A DNA stretch of 60,000 nucleotides from Cryptomeria japonica (GCF_030272615.1 NC_081406.1:231996396-232056395), one strand, 5' to 3'. Positions 33,500-45,964 are shown, numbered from the stretch's first letter. The notes: a model not told the origin generated them from the sequence alone. Made by a program: numbers and translations.

Positions 33500-34873
33500 G
33501 TCAACAGTTAGTGTTTTAGATTGAAGATTCTTCTTATGGCATTGTAAATCCTACGTAATAATGTATGATGCATTAATGTTTTCATTGTAAAAGACCAATG
33601 AGGTCTCATTATTATAGGCTAAGTAAGCCAAGCGAATGACTTATGAGGTCCAATGATGTAAAAGTGACAGGAAGTCGCCATGTAACTGTAACTGACAGGA
33701 AAGTGAGAAAACTACTAACCCACTAACCTACTAACATGTGTTATACGCTTGTGTGTTTCTTGATGAGTTCTCTATTATTTCCTTAAGAATGCATGGTTTA
33801 ATGTTGCTACTATAAGATTGAAAAGTTCTTATACACATTAACCTTAGATCGTTATATTCATTGAATTTAACATAGAAATTCGTGAGTTCTCCATGCACAT
33901 TAACTTAGTTATCTTCAGTCAATCTTAATCATATGCATGTCTCAATGCTTATGTGTTTCTTGTTTAGATTCATTTATGAATGCTTACATGTTCATACTTA
34001 GGTTTGAATGGTTAACTTAATCATGGCACATTAATTGTGGGTTTACGTGTTTATCTAACTTCATGCTACAAGTCATGCATGTTAATTAACTTAAGATTTG
34101 CATTGTCTTCGGACATGTAGTGTCGCGGTTAAAACACTTCATTGGTGAAGCGGCCACCAAGGTTCAAACCTCTGCTAGGCCATTGTGCTCGTAGGCCTTG
34201 TGTCTTCGCTGGGTCGTTGTGCTCGCGGGTTTGAACAAGTGAAGTGTGGGGATGAGGTCCCCTGATTGTGGCCTCACCGGTTCTTAGCTCAGGGTCAAAA
34301 GCATTTCACGTGGAGTCAGAGGGCGTGTCATGCCAGCATGGCCAATCACGTTAAAAAGTTTACCAGGCATTAGAGAAAGAAAAAAAAAACTTAAGATTTG
34401 CATTTGTGTTAATAGAAATTTACTTAGTCTTTAATTAAGATTTAATTGTGTTAGTTATTCTAAGGTTAAGACTAGCGGGTCTTTACATTGCTTTTGTTTA
34501 TGATGAGACCTGCTACTATTTGTATTTTTTTTATTAGTTGTTTCAAAATTGTATTTAATAATATTAATTAACAAAGAAAAAGCTTTATATTAAAATTATA
34601 CTAATTATTATATTTAAATTCAAGTACTAATTATTATATATATTCTCTGTGCGCAGTATGGAACCACTCTTCTATGTTGTCTTGTAACACGTTTGATCCA
34701 TCACTTCATAGTCGACACAGACGAATTCAAATTTGAACCAGGAATTAGCCATTTGAATAAATTTTATTTCCAACTGTTGATCTCTCTTTTTCTCAGCACA
34801 ATGGTCGAACAAGATGTGAGATTAGAAATTAACTAAGCATATTTCCCATTCGGACCAAGCCTGTTAGAATATT
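33424..34873. repeat. 1.3 kb direct repeat, right copy, with SINE
   Basis: Partner of 26538-27829. It lacks about 110 bases present there (near 34065) and contains a 284-base SINE (34105-34388). Ends GTTAGAATATT at 34873. Same orientation as the left copy and on the other side of copia-2. Confidence 0.75.
34105..34388 (+). mobile_element. tRNA-type SINE with perfect 16-bp target duplication
   Basis: The insert is absent from the otherwise matching left repeat. It is flanked by ACTTAAGATTTGCATT at 34089-34104 and 34389-34404. Near its 5' end it has a box-A-like stretch (TAGTGTCGCGGTTAAAACAC) and, about 40 bases on, a box-B-like GGTTCAAACCT. It ends in a poly(A) run (34378-34389). The pattern is that of a plant tRNA-derived SINE transcribed by RNA polymerase III and moved by a LINE. 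The body is GC-rich against AT-rich surroundings. Confidence 0.85.
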
Positions 34874-37800
34874 AACCCTCCAATGAAGTCTTCATCCATC
34901 CAGTCAAGTCGGTAGCTACTAGGCAAAGGGGTCGGTAACTCCACGACCACGAAGGCTTAAGTTGTAGCTTACACAACTGAAAACGGGAGCGACCTAGTCA
35001 ATGTGCAAATAAATAAAAGTGCTGATGCCCAAATCTGATACCTAGGTTTTTAGGGATATGATAATATGTAAAATGTGGTCAAGCCAGAGAGCTTGATAAC
35101 ATGAATCAGGGCCAAAACTATTAGGATCGACCGATATGAGCTCAGCATGTATTTTGTGATACAATGTCCTACATTTTCATACTTTTTCGCAAATGTGATA
35201 CAAGAGAGTAATCCTCTTCCATGATCAGAATAGATCGTTACAACTTTGCAATTTGTCATGACAACATTTTCAATTGGTATGTACAAAACAATATTCCCCA
35301 ATGAGAACATCATATCAATGATTAGTAATAGTCTTCTTTCAACTCTGCAGACTGATATCAATGATAGACTTTACATTAATGACGACATCTATTGTCAATC
35401 AGTAGTATGTGATGTGGAAGATCAAGAATTCTTGTACATGTGTGAACAAGGTGGCATGTGTGAGAGATATGCTCACACATATGTGAGGGATGAGGTGGAG
35501 TATTAGCATTCCTTCAAGTTAGCATGCTCACACATGTGTAAGCAAGGAGTGAGATGAGTTGGCATATTGACAATGTGGGTTGACGTTCCAAGAGAACATG
35601 CTCATAAATGAGTAATGAGTGAGATATGTTGATATGTTCATAAATATTGGAGTATGGGAGAAGTAGGGACACATGGTAGATGATGGATATCTTTGAATTT
35701 TAATCCATATAAGGACAAAAAGGACAACGATGGAGGATGTCATAGATTATTAGTCCCTGCCTTATAGGCAAGAGCCTAATGTTTTCAGTCTCATCAAAAT
35801 ATGCAATTTATTTTGTTTGAGAATTGCGCCAACAAAAATTAAACATTTATTCTATAGTTTGCATCTAACTAACTTTTAAAATTTAATTTTTACAAATTTC
35901 TTGTTTTTTCTTACTAGCCACTCTTAATTTTTCTAGGGTTTTTTTCTTTTTCAATTAAAGTTTTGAAAAATAAATCTTCCAACAAATGAACAATAAGCAA
36001 AAAAAAAAAAAAAAAAATCTAAAACATTTTCTAAACTTTCCTAAATATTGTCATGAACTCATTATTTTTTTTTACCCTCACATAGATGTTGAGCCCATTA
36101 ATGCGAGCATCGTGTGGTAATAAATGAGCATATTAAGTCGATGAAAGCCTAAATTAAAAATTTCAAGCATTTTTATGTCTCTTTATTATTTATATTTAGT
36201 TTATTAAAAAAAAAGAGCACATTAACTAATAAATCAACCTGTATTATCATTGAAGAAATTTTGAAAGTAAAAAAATGTCATTATTTTTATTATTAGTTTT
36301 ATGGTATGCATTTTATTTTAATTATTTGTTTAGTAAATTTGCATAGTTTGAATTTAATTTGTCATTTATGTGTAAATGATGCACTCTATTTGTAATATTT
36401 GTTTAGTAAATTTGAGAAAACAAATTTATTGTTTGAATTTAATTTTTAATTATACATAATTTTGATTATATTAATATTATATTTTTAAATTTGATAATTA
36501 ATAAAATATAATTATTTTATTTGTTTTATATTTGTATTATTTTGTATGTCACCTCTTCCTACCATTACACTCTACCTTTTAATACTATTTAATATAATAA
36601 TACATAAATTTTAACAAACAATCAATATTTTAACAATTTTTTGCATATGTCAAAATTTTACATTCACCTATAATACACCCATCACACTAAATTTTGAATA
36701 CATATATTTTAAATTTTAAATCTAAATACAAGCTTGAATTTTATTTTTTATTTGTGCGTAATTATATATTCAAATTTTATTATTTGTTTAGTAAATATAA
36801 TATTTATCTAGAAAATATATATAATCTTTTTTTTTAAGGTTTAGTTCAACTCTCTATGCACCTAGGTGAAGGAAGCATATATTTAACTTTGAATTTGTAT
36901 ATAAAAACAAAATATCAGTAGAGAAAAGAAATATAGCTTTTGTTATATATAATCATTTATATGCAAAAGTCTAGCTATGGTTAAGAAGATATTTTATCAT
37001 CTTTTCCTAAATGTTATGTTTTCCTCCTTGTGTATTTTTTTTATTGAAAAGAAATATAATATTTTATTATTGAATTTATGTCACTAATATAATTAAATTT
37101 AGAAAAGTTAGAGTTAAGATAAAAATCATATAAATAATTAAAAAATTATAGACATTTTTTATTAATTATGTTGTCAATATATAAATATGTTCTCAAGCAA
37201 AGGGAAGGTTGTTAATTTCTTCAATAAAAAGAAATATCCTCTACCAACAATACAAAATTGAAGACATGATAAACAAATGATGCGCTCTATAGGATGTAAG
37301 CATTGATGTTGTGCTAAAATAACATTTTAATCTACATGTTTTATGTTACTAAAATTCAAATTCTTTTTCTATATTTGATTATTTATTCTAAATAACCTTA
37401 GATAGTTTATACATACAATATCTTAGATTTTCAATGATCAACTTGACATTTTTCAACACAAACATAGAATGTTCAAATCTCATTTTTTGGGGAAAAGGTA
37501 GGGACTCTAGCTGTATCACGGCTCTTGTTAAATTAGAAAAATAAAAGGTGGGATAAATTAGTCTCAATAAATTAACTAATAGATAAATTAATTAATTTAG
37601 AAGAATTAAGAGCCGAGTTTACTTAATTAAGTTGATTTAATTAATAAACCTCAAGGGAGGAATAGGTATAGGAATAGTTAATTAAGTAATTAACGACTTA
37701 ATTATTTGTGATGAGAAGGTAGTATAATGGTTAATTATGGAGGTAATAATTAAATATTATTCGTTTATGAAAAAATTAGTGGTCATTTTAGGGTGTCTAC

Positions 37801-39122
37801 ATGCCTTAAATGACCTCAAAGTCAGCTGCAATTACCATGATTGTGCTCTACCTCCTTCATGGAAACCTATGACAACAAATGCAAAGAATATAAGAGAAAT
37901 TCAAATTGCTAATTATCTTTCCAACAAGAATCTAGGCACCCAAGTAAACCTCCCAAGATTATTGGAGACATATAAAATATACATTAGATTTCATGGTAAA
38001 TAACACCTTCATTCTAACATAATTGACTTTTATAAATGGAGAAAGTAGGTTATGTTTATGAACAAACTAAGGTGTTATATTAATTTTAATTATCATCTAA
38101 TTTAAAAAATATCTTGAAGCATTAAATTATTTGATAAAAATGACATTTATTTTTCTATCTTCTTTATACACATTGACCAATATGTATTTAATATTATGAT
38201 AATAGAGATTATTTGACTTAAGTGAAGTATAAAAAATTAAGATATGTGATTTTAATATCAATTTTATATACAAGTTTGGATGATTGTAATAGGTGCACGT
38301 GATGGCTGTCATTGATTAATCATATATTTATGTGATATATTTACCTATCTTTAAATTATCTTTATATAATTTATATTAAAATTATTTTTAATTAATTTAA
38401 GAATTTAAATTCTATAAATTTTATTAATATATTTAGTTATAACTTAAAATTCTAAAATTCATAACACATAAATTAATGCCCATTCAATTTATACTTTAAA
38501 ATTAAATTTTATAAACTATGTTAATGTTAATTATTTAAGGTTTATAAATTATTTGAAACATAGTATATGAATACATTTTCTCACCAAAAAAAATATGAGA
38601 ATCGTGAAAATGAAAATGGTCACACATTTATGTTCCCACAAATCATAAAATATAAATTGACGACCCTTCAATTATATATTTAAGTTTGAATTTTCAAAAA
38701 GCTTATGAAGGATAATGATTTAGTTTCTATTAATTATTTGAAACATAATATATGAATTTATATTCACTAAAAAAAATGAGTAATTATGAAAAACAAAATG
38801 GTCACACATACATGTTCCTAATAGCCATTTTCATGACCAATCATGATTAGGAAAATAATGACATAAGTATGATAATTTTATAAATAGATCTACTAAATAA
38901 ATAAGTATTGAATCAAAGATCAATTTGACAATTGGTTATTTATAGGATATGATGGTGTAAAATTTTAAATAAAATTAATCTATTTGAGTGACGATGACAA
39001 AGAATCCTTCCATTAATATTGCCCAAGAATCTTTAATTTTTATAATTTGTTTAGTCAATATTTCAAATAAAAATATATTTTATTAAAAAATGATAATTCA
39101 AAAGTAAAGAACACCTAGATAA
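34874..39122. other. AT-rich spacer without genes
   Basis: Strongly AT-rich from about 35750 on, with many TTAATTAA, ATAAATTT and homopolymer runs, including an A run of about 18 near 36000. Short open frames at 35246-35506 and 37737-38003 have no recognisable content. Near 35440-35610 imperfect copies of 'CATGCTCACACATGTG' recur. I see no gene, RNA gene or element end. Confidence 0.6.
38545..38812. repeat. Imperfect direct repeat, ~90 bp units 184 bp apart
   Basis: The unit beginning ATTTGAAACATA and ending AAAATGGTCACACAT occurs at about 38545-38636 and again at about 38729-38812, with small indels. Non-coding. Confidence 0.6.
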
Positions 39123-39182
39123 TTGCATAATCTAATAAACAACTTATTGGGGTTGCATAATCTAATAAGCAACTTATTGGGG
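39123..39182. repeat. 30-bp tandem duplication
   Basis: Two adjacent 30-base units (start TTGCATAATCTAATAA) differ by one base. A recent slippage or short duplication. Confidence 0.85.
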
Positions 39183-41380
39183 AAGAACATGTAAATATAA
39201 ATACAAATATACAATTCAAGTACGAGTATTACATTTAATAATTAATGAATAATATTAATGTAAAACAATTTTTAGGCATCATGAAAATTTATATAAATTT
39301 TTGTATACTTTTAAAAATGTTCAATAAGCTAAGATGTTAAGCCTTAAGGATACCTGGCTTCTTTCCACTCTCGAATGGAAGATTTAAGTGAATAGTTTAG
39401 AAGTAGATTAGTGTGATCTACTCTCAAGTTTGTCATTGGTGAGGTGTTGTGACCATAATCAAATGGTGATGTTTAAAGTGGTGGCAATAATCAATTAAAA
39501 AACACAATAGATGAAACAACATTAAACTAGGAAGCATATAAAAATGAAAAAATACAAACAAATCCTTAGCTCCCTTTGAGATGTTCCATCTTCCTCCATT
39601 TTGAGGACCTTGAAGGTGTATGTAGATGGTTCTCAATAAGAAATGACCTCCAAAGTGGCAACTCAAAAGTTCAGTAGCTACATGATCATGATTATGAAAG
39701 ATTATGGCTATGAGGATTTGATGCAAGATTAAAGATAGGATTATTATGCTAAAATTATCAAAAGAACCTAGATTATCATGATTATGATGATGATTAAAAT
39801 ATGCTAAACATGTTAAGATGACCTAATTGCTAAATATGCTTAATGATTAAGAGATGTAATTGAACTATAATAACTATGCAAAAAGCTATAAACAAGGGAT
39901 CCTTATTGCTCCAAAATGGGGGATATTTTATAGGAATTCCTAGGCCCAAGTTGAGGTGGCAGAAATTGATGGTCAAGATTCGATCTGAAGATATCAAGGG
40001 TTGAGATTGGGGAAGTTGGAGAAGAGGTTATAGGGAGGGACACATGTCATCTTTGTGGTGACAATTGTTAAGGAATATTTCTCACGAGAGGGAAAGTGTC
40101 CAAAGGGAGAGGACATGTGGCCAAAGTACCATGTGTCCTCATGAGAGTGGTAACACTCCAAATGGGTTAGAAAGAAGTTAGGGTTAAAAGGTTAGGAAAT
40201 GATAGGGTTAGTTAGACCCAAGGTTGAATGGATGGGTTAGGTTAGGGGTTGGTTAGGCTAGGTGGTTAAAGTTAGGACACATGTGCCCAATTTGAAATTA
40301 AAATTCAAATAAATGGAAAATGATACGTAATTTCAACAAATCATGAATTTGTCTAATTAATTATAGGATTAGAAGAATTGAATTTGATGGGGGGGATAAT
40401 TAATCAATTTAGATTAATCGATCAAAGGGCATATGTGAAATGAACTATATAAATAAATCATTTAGATTTATTTAAAAGTAGATGAATTTAGCGGAATTAA
40501 TTAAATCATTATAAATTTAATTAATTAGGGAAGGGTTATTAATTAAATAACTGAGTATTTAATCAAGTATCTATCAGACCATTTGATTCAAAGAAAAATT
40601 CGATTTGATGCAGATACAATTTCGATATTGTGCCCCTACCGTTGATTTGATAGATAACGATGTGAGGATGCCCCCTCGGGAGATGAATCGGATAATTTTC
40701 AAATTTTGCATTATTTTTTTGCGATTTTTTTTTTTTTGAATTTTGGAATTTTTTAAATTTTTATATTTTTACGATTTTTGGATGCTTTTGAATTTTTGAA
40801 TTTTATCCGATTTATCTCCTAATTAAAAAGTTTCAAAAACATTGCCCTACCAAGTTGATTAATTGATTAGTTTGATTTTTTAATCAAGTGGAAAAAAATA
40901 CGTCCCACTTAAATGCCCTTTTGAACTCTATTTTTAAGTTTAAATGGTAAAAAGCATTTTTACCACTCATTCATTTGTGCACTTAAAGTTTTAAAAAAAA
41001 TTCTCCGAAGAAGAAATGGCGATCCCTTACCACCAGCATAAATTTGAGTTAGTTCAGCAACATGAGCATCCTGCAACTTACGATCCACCGATACGTACCC
41101 TAAGAAAACCCTCTTTGTATGTTTTTTATTTTATTTTGAGCATGTTTAAAATATATTTTTGATGATTGTGAGAAAATGGGTATGAAATTTTCTTAGTTTA
41201 GTGAACATTATTGCTCATCGATTTTACGAAACGGGTTCTTTTCAGTTTTTTTTAAAAAAATTTTGGTTGTTTTCATCGATTTTTGCACATGGCATGTTTA
41301 GCTAGGGTTTGATTTTTAAAAAATTTCAGTCGATTGAAAAGAAAAAGTTGGCGGTTTTAGCTTTTTCACCGATGACGATG
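39183..41380. other. LTR-like non-coding stretch
   Basis: No gene. Contains AT-rich palindromic motifs of the type TTAATTAATTAAAT (40300-40580) like those at 51.9-52.6 kb, and long T runs near 40710-40760. I read this as decayed LTR sequence in minus orientation, but ends are not visible. A short open start at 41017 (MAIPYHQHKFELVQQHEHPA) is unrecognised. Confidence 0.4.
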
Positions 41381-41389
41381 ACTTTATTG

Positions 41390-41720
41390 TCGGTGTTCTG
41401 GGGTTTCGGTACTGCTAGGTGTTGTCGTGGTGCAGGCGATACCTAGCTCAGTGTCACTAGCTCTGGGGTCTAAGGGCAACACCATTGCACCACCGCCCAG
41501 CACTGCTGTGGTGCAGCGCCGGCAGGTCGGAGGGCAGTGTCATTGCGCTACCGCCCGATGTTGTCATGATGCAACGTTGACGTGTCAGAGAGCGACATTG
41601 CTCGTCTAGAACCTGATGCCCTTGGTTAATGGCACTAGCGTAGGATATGGTAGCGTTGCTCGATTAAAACCCGACACCCTTAGTTAATAGCACGACCTGT
41701 AAGCCACAGCCTTGCGCCTC
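41390..41720. repeat. GC-rich imperfect minisatellite-like repeat
   Basis: Roughly 65-90 base units recur: a TGTTGTCGTGGTGCAG-like start, then a GGGCAGTGTCATTGCGC-like middle and CACCGCCC-like end. Units start near 41415, 41505 and 41562, and a second shorter pair (CTGATGCCCTTGGTTAATGG / CGACACCCTTAGTTAATAGC) lies near 41610 and 41670. G+C and CpG are far above the flanks. No reading frame is convincing. Confidence 0.55.
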
Positions 41721-42479
41721 AGCGTGAAGGCTACACATTTGGTGCAAAAGTGATAGTGTTTTAAATAGTTACGCTAGTGTTATAATGTCATTTTTAAATG
41801 ATTTGGGTAAAAGCCCTAACATATTGAGATGTTGTCATGAATGACAGCTCTATTATGCCAAGCTATTAAGCGTTATGGGTATAAATCCTAGCGTTTTGGT
41901 ATGTTATCAGTATGAGATTAATTCTTGGCACTGTGAATCTGATTGTGCATGTTTAAGTAATGTGAATTTGTGATTTTAAAAGTTGGTTTTGTGATACCAT
42001 ATCTCAAGATGTTGAAATTATCTGGTTGTTGTGTTGCGTCATGTTAGGGTTTGTATACCATCGTGTTCGATTGTTTATGTCGATTTTTGGAATGATTAAT
42101 GTCGATAGGGTTCTTATGAGTCCAATTGATGTTTAGTATCAGATTGATGAAGATTTGATTTATACACTCCTATTTGATAGGATGATGATCAGTTTCGATT
42201 ATCTCAATTTGCATGTTTGATAGGATAGGATAGATGACAACCTCATGATAAATGAGAGTCGCTGATAGGGGCCCGATGAGATTTGATAGAAATCTCACAT
42301 GAGCGAGATAGATTGATAGGTTTATTTGATAGATGAATCGAATGACTGATATGTTAATATGATATGATTCTAGGAGAACTTTGGTGTACTCTAGTCTTGG
42401 GAGTGCTTCTCGAAGACATGTATGATGATACCTCGCCTGAGTCAGAAAAAGATAGACCATATTTTGATAGATGTGGATT

Positions 42480-44283
42480 ATCTTCCCTCATTGACATGCC
42501 CTATATACGATCAACTAGGGGCTATTGATAGCATTGGTTGAGCGATGACATGGCGAGCACAATACCTTCCACTTACCAATCAACGAGATGACTATGATGC
42601 TAGAGGATGTGTATAGGATTCTTAGGATTCTAGTGGTTGGAGATCTCATGTATTATGACTTGAATGAGAAAAGTGGCCCTGATGCACTGAGGAGGGTATT
42701 TTATGATGAGCACATAGAAGGGTATGGCATCACTTGGCAGGAGATGGTAGACTTAGGTTATGCCACATTACCTACAGTTCTTGTTGGATTTGTCAGCAGA
42801 TTCCTTTGTCCTAACCACAAGTCAAAGGGATTGTCAGTTGGATGGGGTCGTCTACTTGAGCAGCTAGTGACACAGGGGACACGATTCTCATGGAGGTATT
42901 ACATGCTTGCACATTTGTACCACTATCTACGCAGAGTGGTGTATCAGGGATCAACTACTATGTCAGTAGATGTGACAGTGCTACAGATATGGGCATGGGA
43001 GCACTTGCCTATTACACGGCCATTGGAAAACAGACTCAGACCTATTAAGAGACCATATATCTATGGATATGTAGGTGTCATTGTCTAGCAAAATCTAGGG
43101 AAATTGGAGTATTGGCAGCATGTGCTAGATGATATAGACACACTCATCTTCAGACCATATAGAGATTGAGCGATAAGGCTAGAGAATGCATTTGAGATGC
43201 CCTATACCTTCTTGACACAATATCTGATTGGATCAACACCCTTTATTATTGAGCAATTTATTTACAAGAGGGTGCTGAGGTAGTATGGCAGAGTGTAGGG
43301 GTTCCCATAGGGTACAAAACACTATGCACCATAGAGATAGGATGTGTCCACCTAGGGTCCTACTATTTTATATGAGCAAGCATATGGTAAGTATGCATCA
43401 TTGGGAGCACGGGACTGGGACTACTTCCTAGCTATCATGGATGGCAGTATGACTGGTGATTATTCTCAATATTTCATATCATACAAATTTCCCAGGTTAT
43501 CATGTCCTGATGAGCCAGAGCCACCTTTTGATGATGAGGAGGAGAGACCACAACATAGGGCTTCGAGATGGCCGAGAGATGGAAGAGGGAGAGGAGGTAG
43601 GGGTGGAGATGGACGAGATGGAGATGATGGGGGATATTATAGAGAAGATTATCAAGGAGATGGAGATGGAGGAATCAATGGTGTGGTGGCAGTGGTAGGC
43701 ATATCAAGAGCCAATAGTTTTAGGCCTCATAGAGAGTTATCAGTGGATTGGGAGACTATAGTGGTCCGACAGAGGAGATCCAGACACGTAGGATAGGTTC
43801 AGCAGACTCCAAAAGTAGAGGCGCCACAAGTAGAGAAGGTTTAGGAAGAGGTGCACAAGGTAGAGTAGGTACAGTCAGAGGCACCACAACAGGTCCTCAT
43901 TAGGATATTGTCTCATCAACAACAGGCTTAGATTAGCGATATGGAGAGTCATGTACAATAGTTGCAGGGACAGATCACATAGCTACAAGGTCATCTAACA
44001 AAGAGAGTTTCTCATGTGGCATAGACACAGGCTCAGGTGATCTAGGCCTAGAATTAGATTATCGAGCTCTTATAATAGAGAGAAATGCAACTATGGACTA
44101 GTGCGGACAAGAAAAGGAACATGTAATAATGTCAACAGGGACTAGTTCAAGGAAGGCTTCCCTAAATATGGTTTGCTATTCGGCTCAGGAGGTTGAGTAC
44201 TACAGGACTCTGTATTATACTACTATTCCCGTTGATTGTAGGGCTCCTGGTTTTTTAGAGATGAGAAGAGAATCAAAATGAAG
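42480..44283 (+). pseudogene. Plant mobile domain (PMD/MAIN-like) transposon-associated gene
   Basis: The start of similarity is ALVER then HNTFHLPINEMTMMLEDVYR, the hallmark PMD opening. It continues GYATLPTVLVGFVSRFLCPN, LSVGWGRLLEQLVTQGTRFS, YMLAHLYHYLRRVVYQGSTT and LQIWAWEHLPITRPLE. After stops near 43086 and 43168 the same frame resumes (YTFLTQYLIGSTPFIIEQFI; LGARDWDYFLAIMDG at 43401), then an Arg/Gly-rich region and a Gln-rich coiled coil to about 44070. A last piece (44129-44283) is in another frame. PMD proteins are of transposon origin; some host members (MAIN, MAIL1) act in silencing. At least seven stops in 43800-44070 are TAG in a Gln-rich context. It is a dead, transposon-type copy. 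Confidence 0.8.
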
Positions 44284-45270
44284 CCAATCGGAGAGTCAAG
44301 GAGTGACAGGGCCGCTTCGCAGAGATCCCCCTACTGGGGATCCAGACACAGGGGCATCAATTAGTGCTACTAGATCGGCCACATCTGGACAGAGTTGTGC
44401 TCCGTGTCTTAATGAACACATTGATATGGGACATTGATCATTGATGTATACACTTTTTGTGATGAGATACAAATGATTCTTATGATGTATTATTGTGATG
44501 TATCCCAAATTTTTTGTGATATCATTGTACCTTGGACATCGATTTGTTTTGGTCATATGAGATCTGCAGTTGATTCTATCTGATCTATATGGTTTATGAT
44601 ATGATGAATATTTTTGCCTATATGATGATGCATTTACTTGCTATATGATTATGCATTCTATACGATGGATGTATGTATTTTTGAGGTTTATTTCCGATTA
44701 TAGATATAATGTATGATGGGTCTTTTTTATGTTGATATATGATTATGAATGATGATTATTTAGATTATACCATCTATTGATATTTCTTTTGCAGTATTGT
44801 GTTTGATAGTTGAGGGTTGATGTGTTATGGTTTTTGATGTTATGTTCAGCATTGGATGTGTCACAGTTTTCTCTGTACAATTGTTGTCTAACTGTTGCAA
44901 TTGTTGTCTACTTTATTTAAGCTCAAATGTGGATTTTGCCCCTAGTCTAGAAACAAACTTATTGTTAATTTATAAGATGATCCAAGCCATGGTAAGATGA
45001 TAGTGCCTAATTATGTACAAAAGGCTTTTTATGATGGATATGTAGAAATGTGATGAATGGGTGCATAAATAAAGCATGAACTCCTAGATGGAAGAGCTAG
45101 CTAACAGATGGCTCCTATTGCTAGGTTTTCACCATTTGTTTTTATTGCATTTTTTCCATATTTGATTTTTTTAATTTTTCACTATTTTTTGTTGTTTATT
45201 TAGTTTCTGCTTTTTCACTTTTTTGGATTTTTCTATTTTTTCACTTTTTGGGGGGATTTTCTGCTTTTTA
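44284..45270. other. Spacer without genes
   Basis: Rich in GATGATTATG-type motifs, with a T-rich run near 45130-45260. On the minus strand it may be the 3' end of the gypsy element whose integrase tail lies just beside it. Nothing else supported. Confidence 0.5.
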
Positions 45271-45412
45271 GATATTGAACTTCTATAGATGCATAGTCTT
45301 TATGGGTTCATCAAACTAGCTAACTTCTAGTGTTGAAAATTTATATACTTCAAACCCATATGCAGGAACCACAACAAAAGGACCTAACCAGTTTGGTTCA
45401 AATTTTCCCTTT
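45271..45412 (-). pseudogene. C-terminal tail of a Ty3/gypsy integrase
   Basis: Minus-strand reading gives KFEPNWLGPFVVVPAYGFEV, YKFSTLEV, then FDEPIKTMHL and KFNI, with two stops. This is the characteristic end of plant gypsy integrases (K-F-x-P-x-W-L-G-P-F ... LK-F-Y). Only about 47 codons remain. It marks a third, otherwise lost, gypsy element in minus orientation. Confidence 0.7.
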
Positions 45413-45964
45413 TTTTGTTAGGATAACCAGTGAACAACTGAGAGGGGCGGTGAATAAGTTGTTGACAGATTATAACATTTAATCCACTCACTAATACATT
45501 TGGACTAGATTTCCGACTGAGGTTTCTGACGACGAAGGTATATTGTGGCCAAATTTGATTTTTTTTTTGAAAAAATGCCCGAATTCGTCGTAATTCCATC
45601 GGCAATTTGCCATTTGGTTTCGATGAAGAAGGCATTAGCAATGAAAATTTTCTTTTTTTCAAAAAAGTGCTCGATTTCATCATAATTCTGACGACAACGG
45701 CCATTACTTAAAAAAAAAAGGAGGGCAATTCATTTGTGCATTGCAATCCCGCGTAGGCATCCGTGGTGACTTCAACTCCCAACAACATCAAACCCGTGTT
45801 GAAGGCATTTGTGGCATTTCTTGCAATCCCGCATAGGAGGTAGATTCTTCACCTTAATTTCATATTGCAAAAAATATACCATTCAAGACATTCCTTTTTT
45901 GTGCAAATTGCCCTAGTTTTTAATGCAAATTGGTCAATCTCATATTCATATTGATTATCCAATC
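45413..45964. other. Spacer with short imperfect repeats
   Basis: Two similar stretches (T run, GAAAAAATGCCCGAATTCGTCG near 45560 and CAAAAAAGTGCTCGATTTCATC near 45660) lie about 100 bases apart. Two copies of GCAATCCCGC lie near 45743 and 45822. No gene. Confidence 0.45.

Noticed and set aside
34105-34200. Possible tRNA gene (box-A- and box-B-like motifs)
   Set aside because: The motifs sit in a 284-base insert with a poly(A) end and target duplications, and no cloverleaf can be drawn, so it is a SINE.
35246-35506. 86-codon open frame
   Set aside because: No recognisable content; overlaps imperfect CATGTGTGA-type repeats; length is expected by chance in this composition.
37737-38003. 88-codon open frame
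   Set aside because: No family resemblance, in AT-rich spacer with no splice or promoter context.
35750-39120. Organellar insertion or scaffold-attachment region
   Set aside because: AT-richness alone; no organellar gene fragment seen.
39433-39726. 97-codon minus-strand frame with hydrophobic stretches
   Set aside because: Lies in LTR-like non-coding sequence and shows no family motif.
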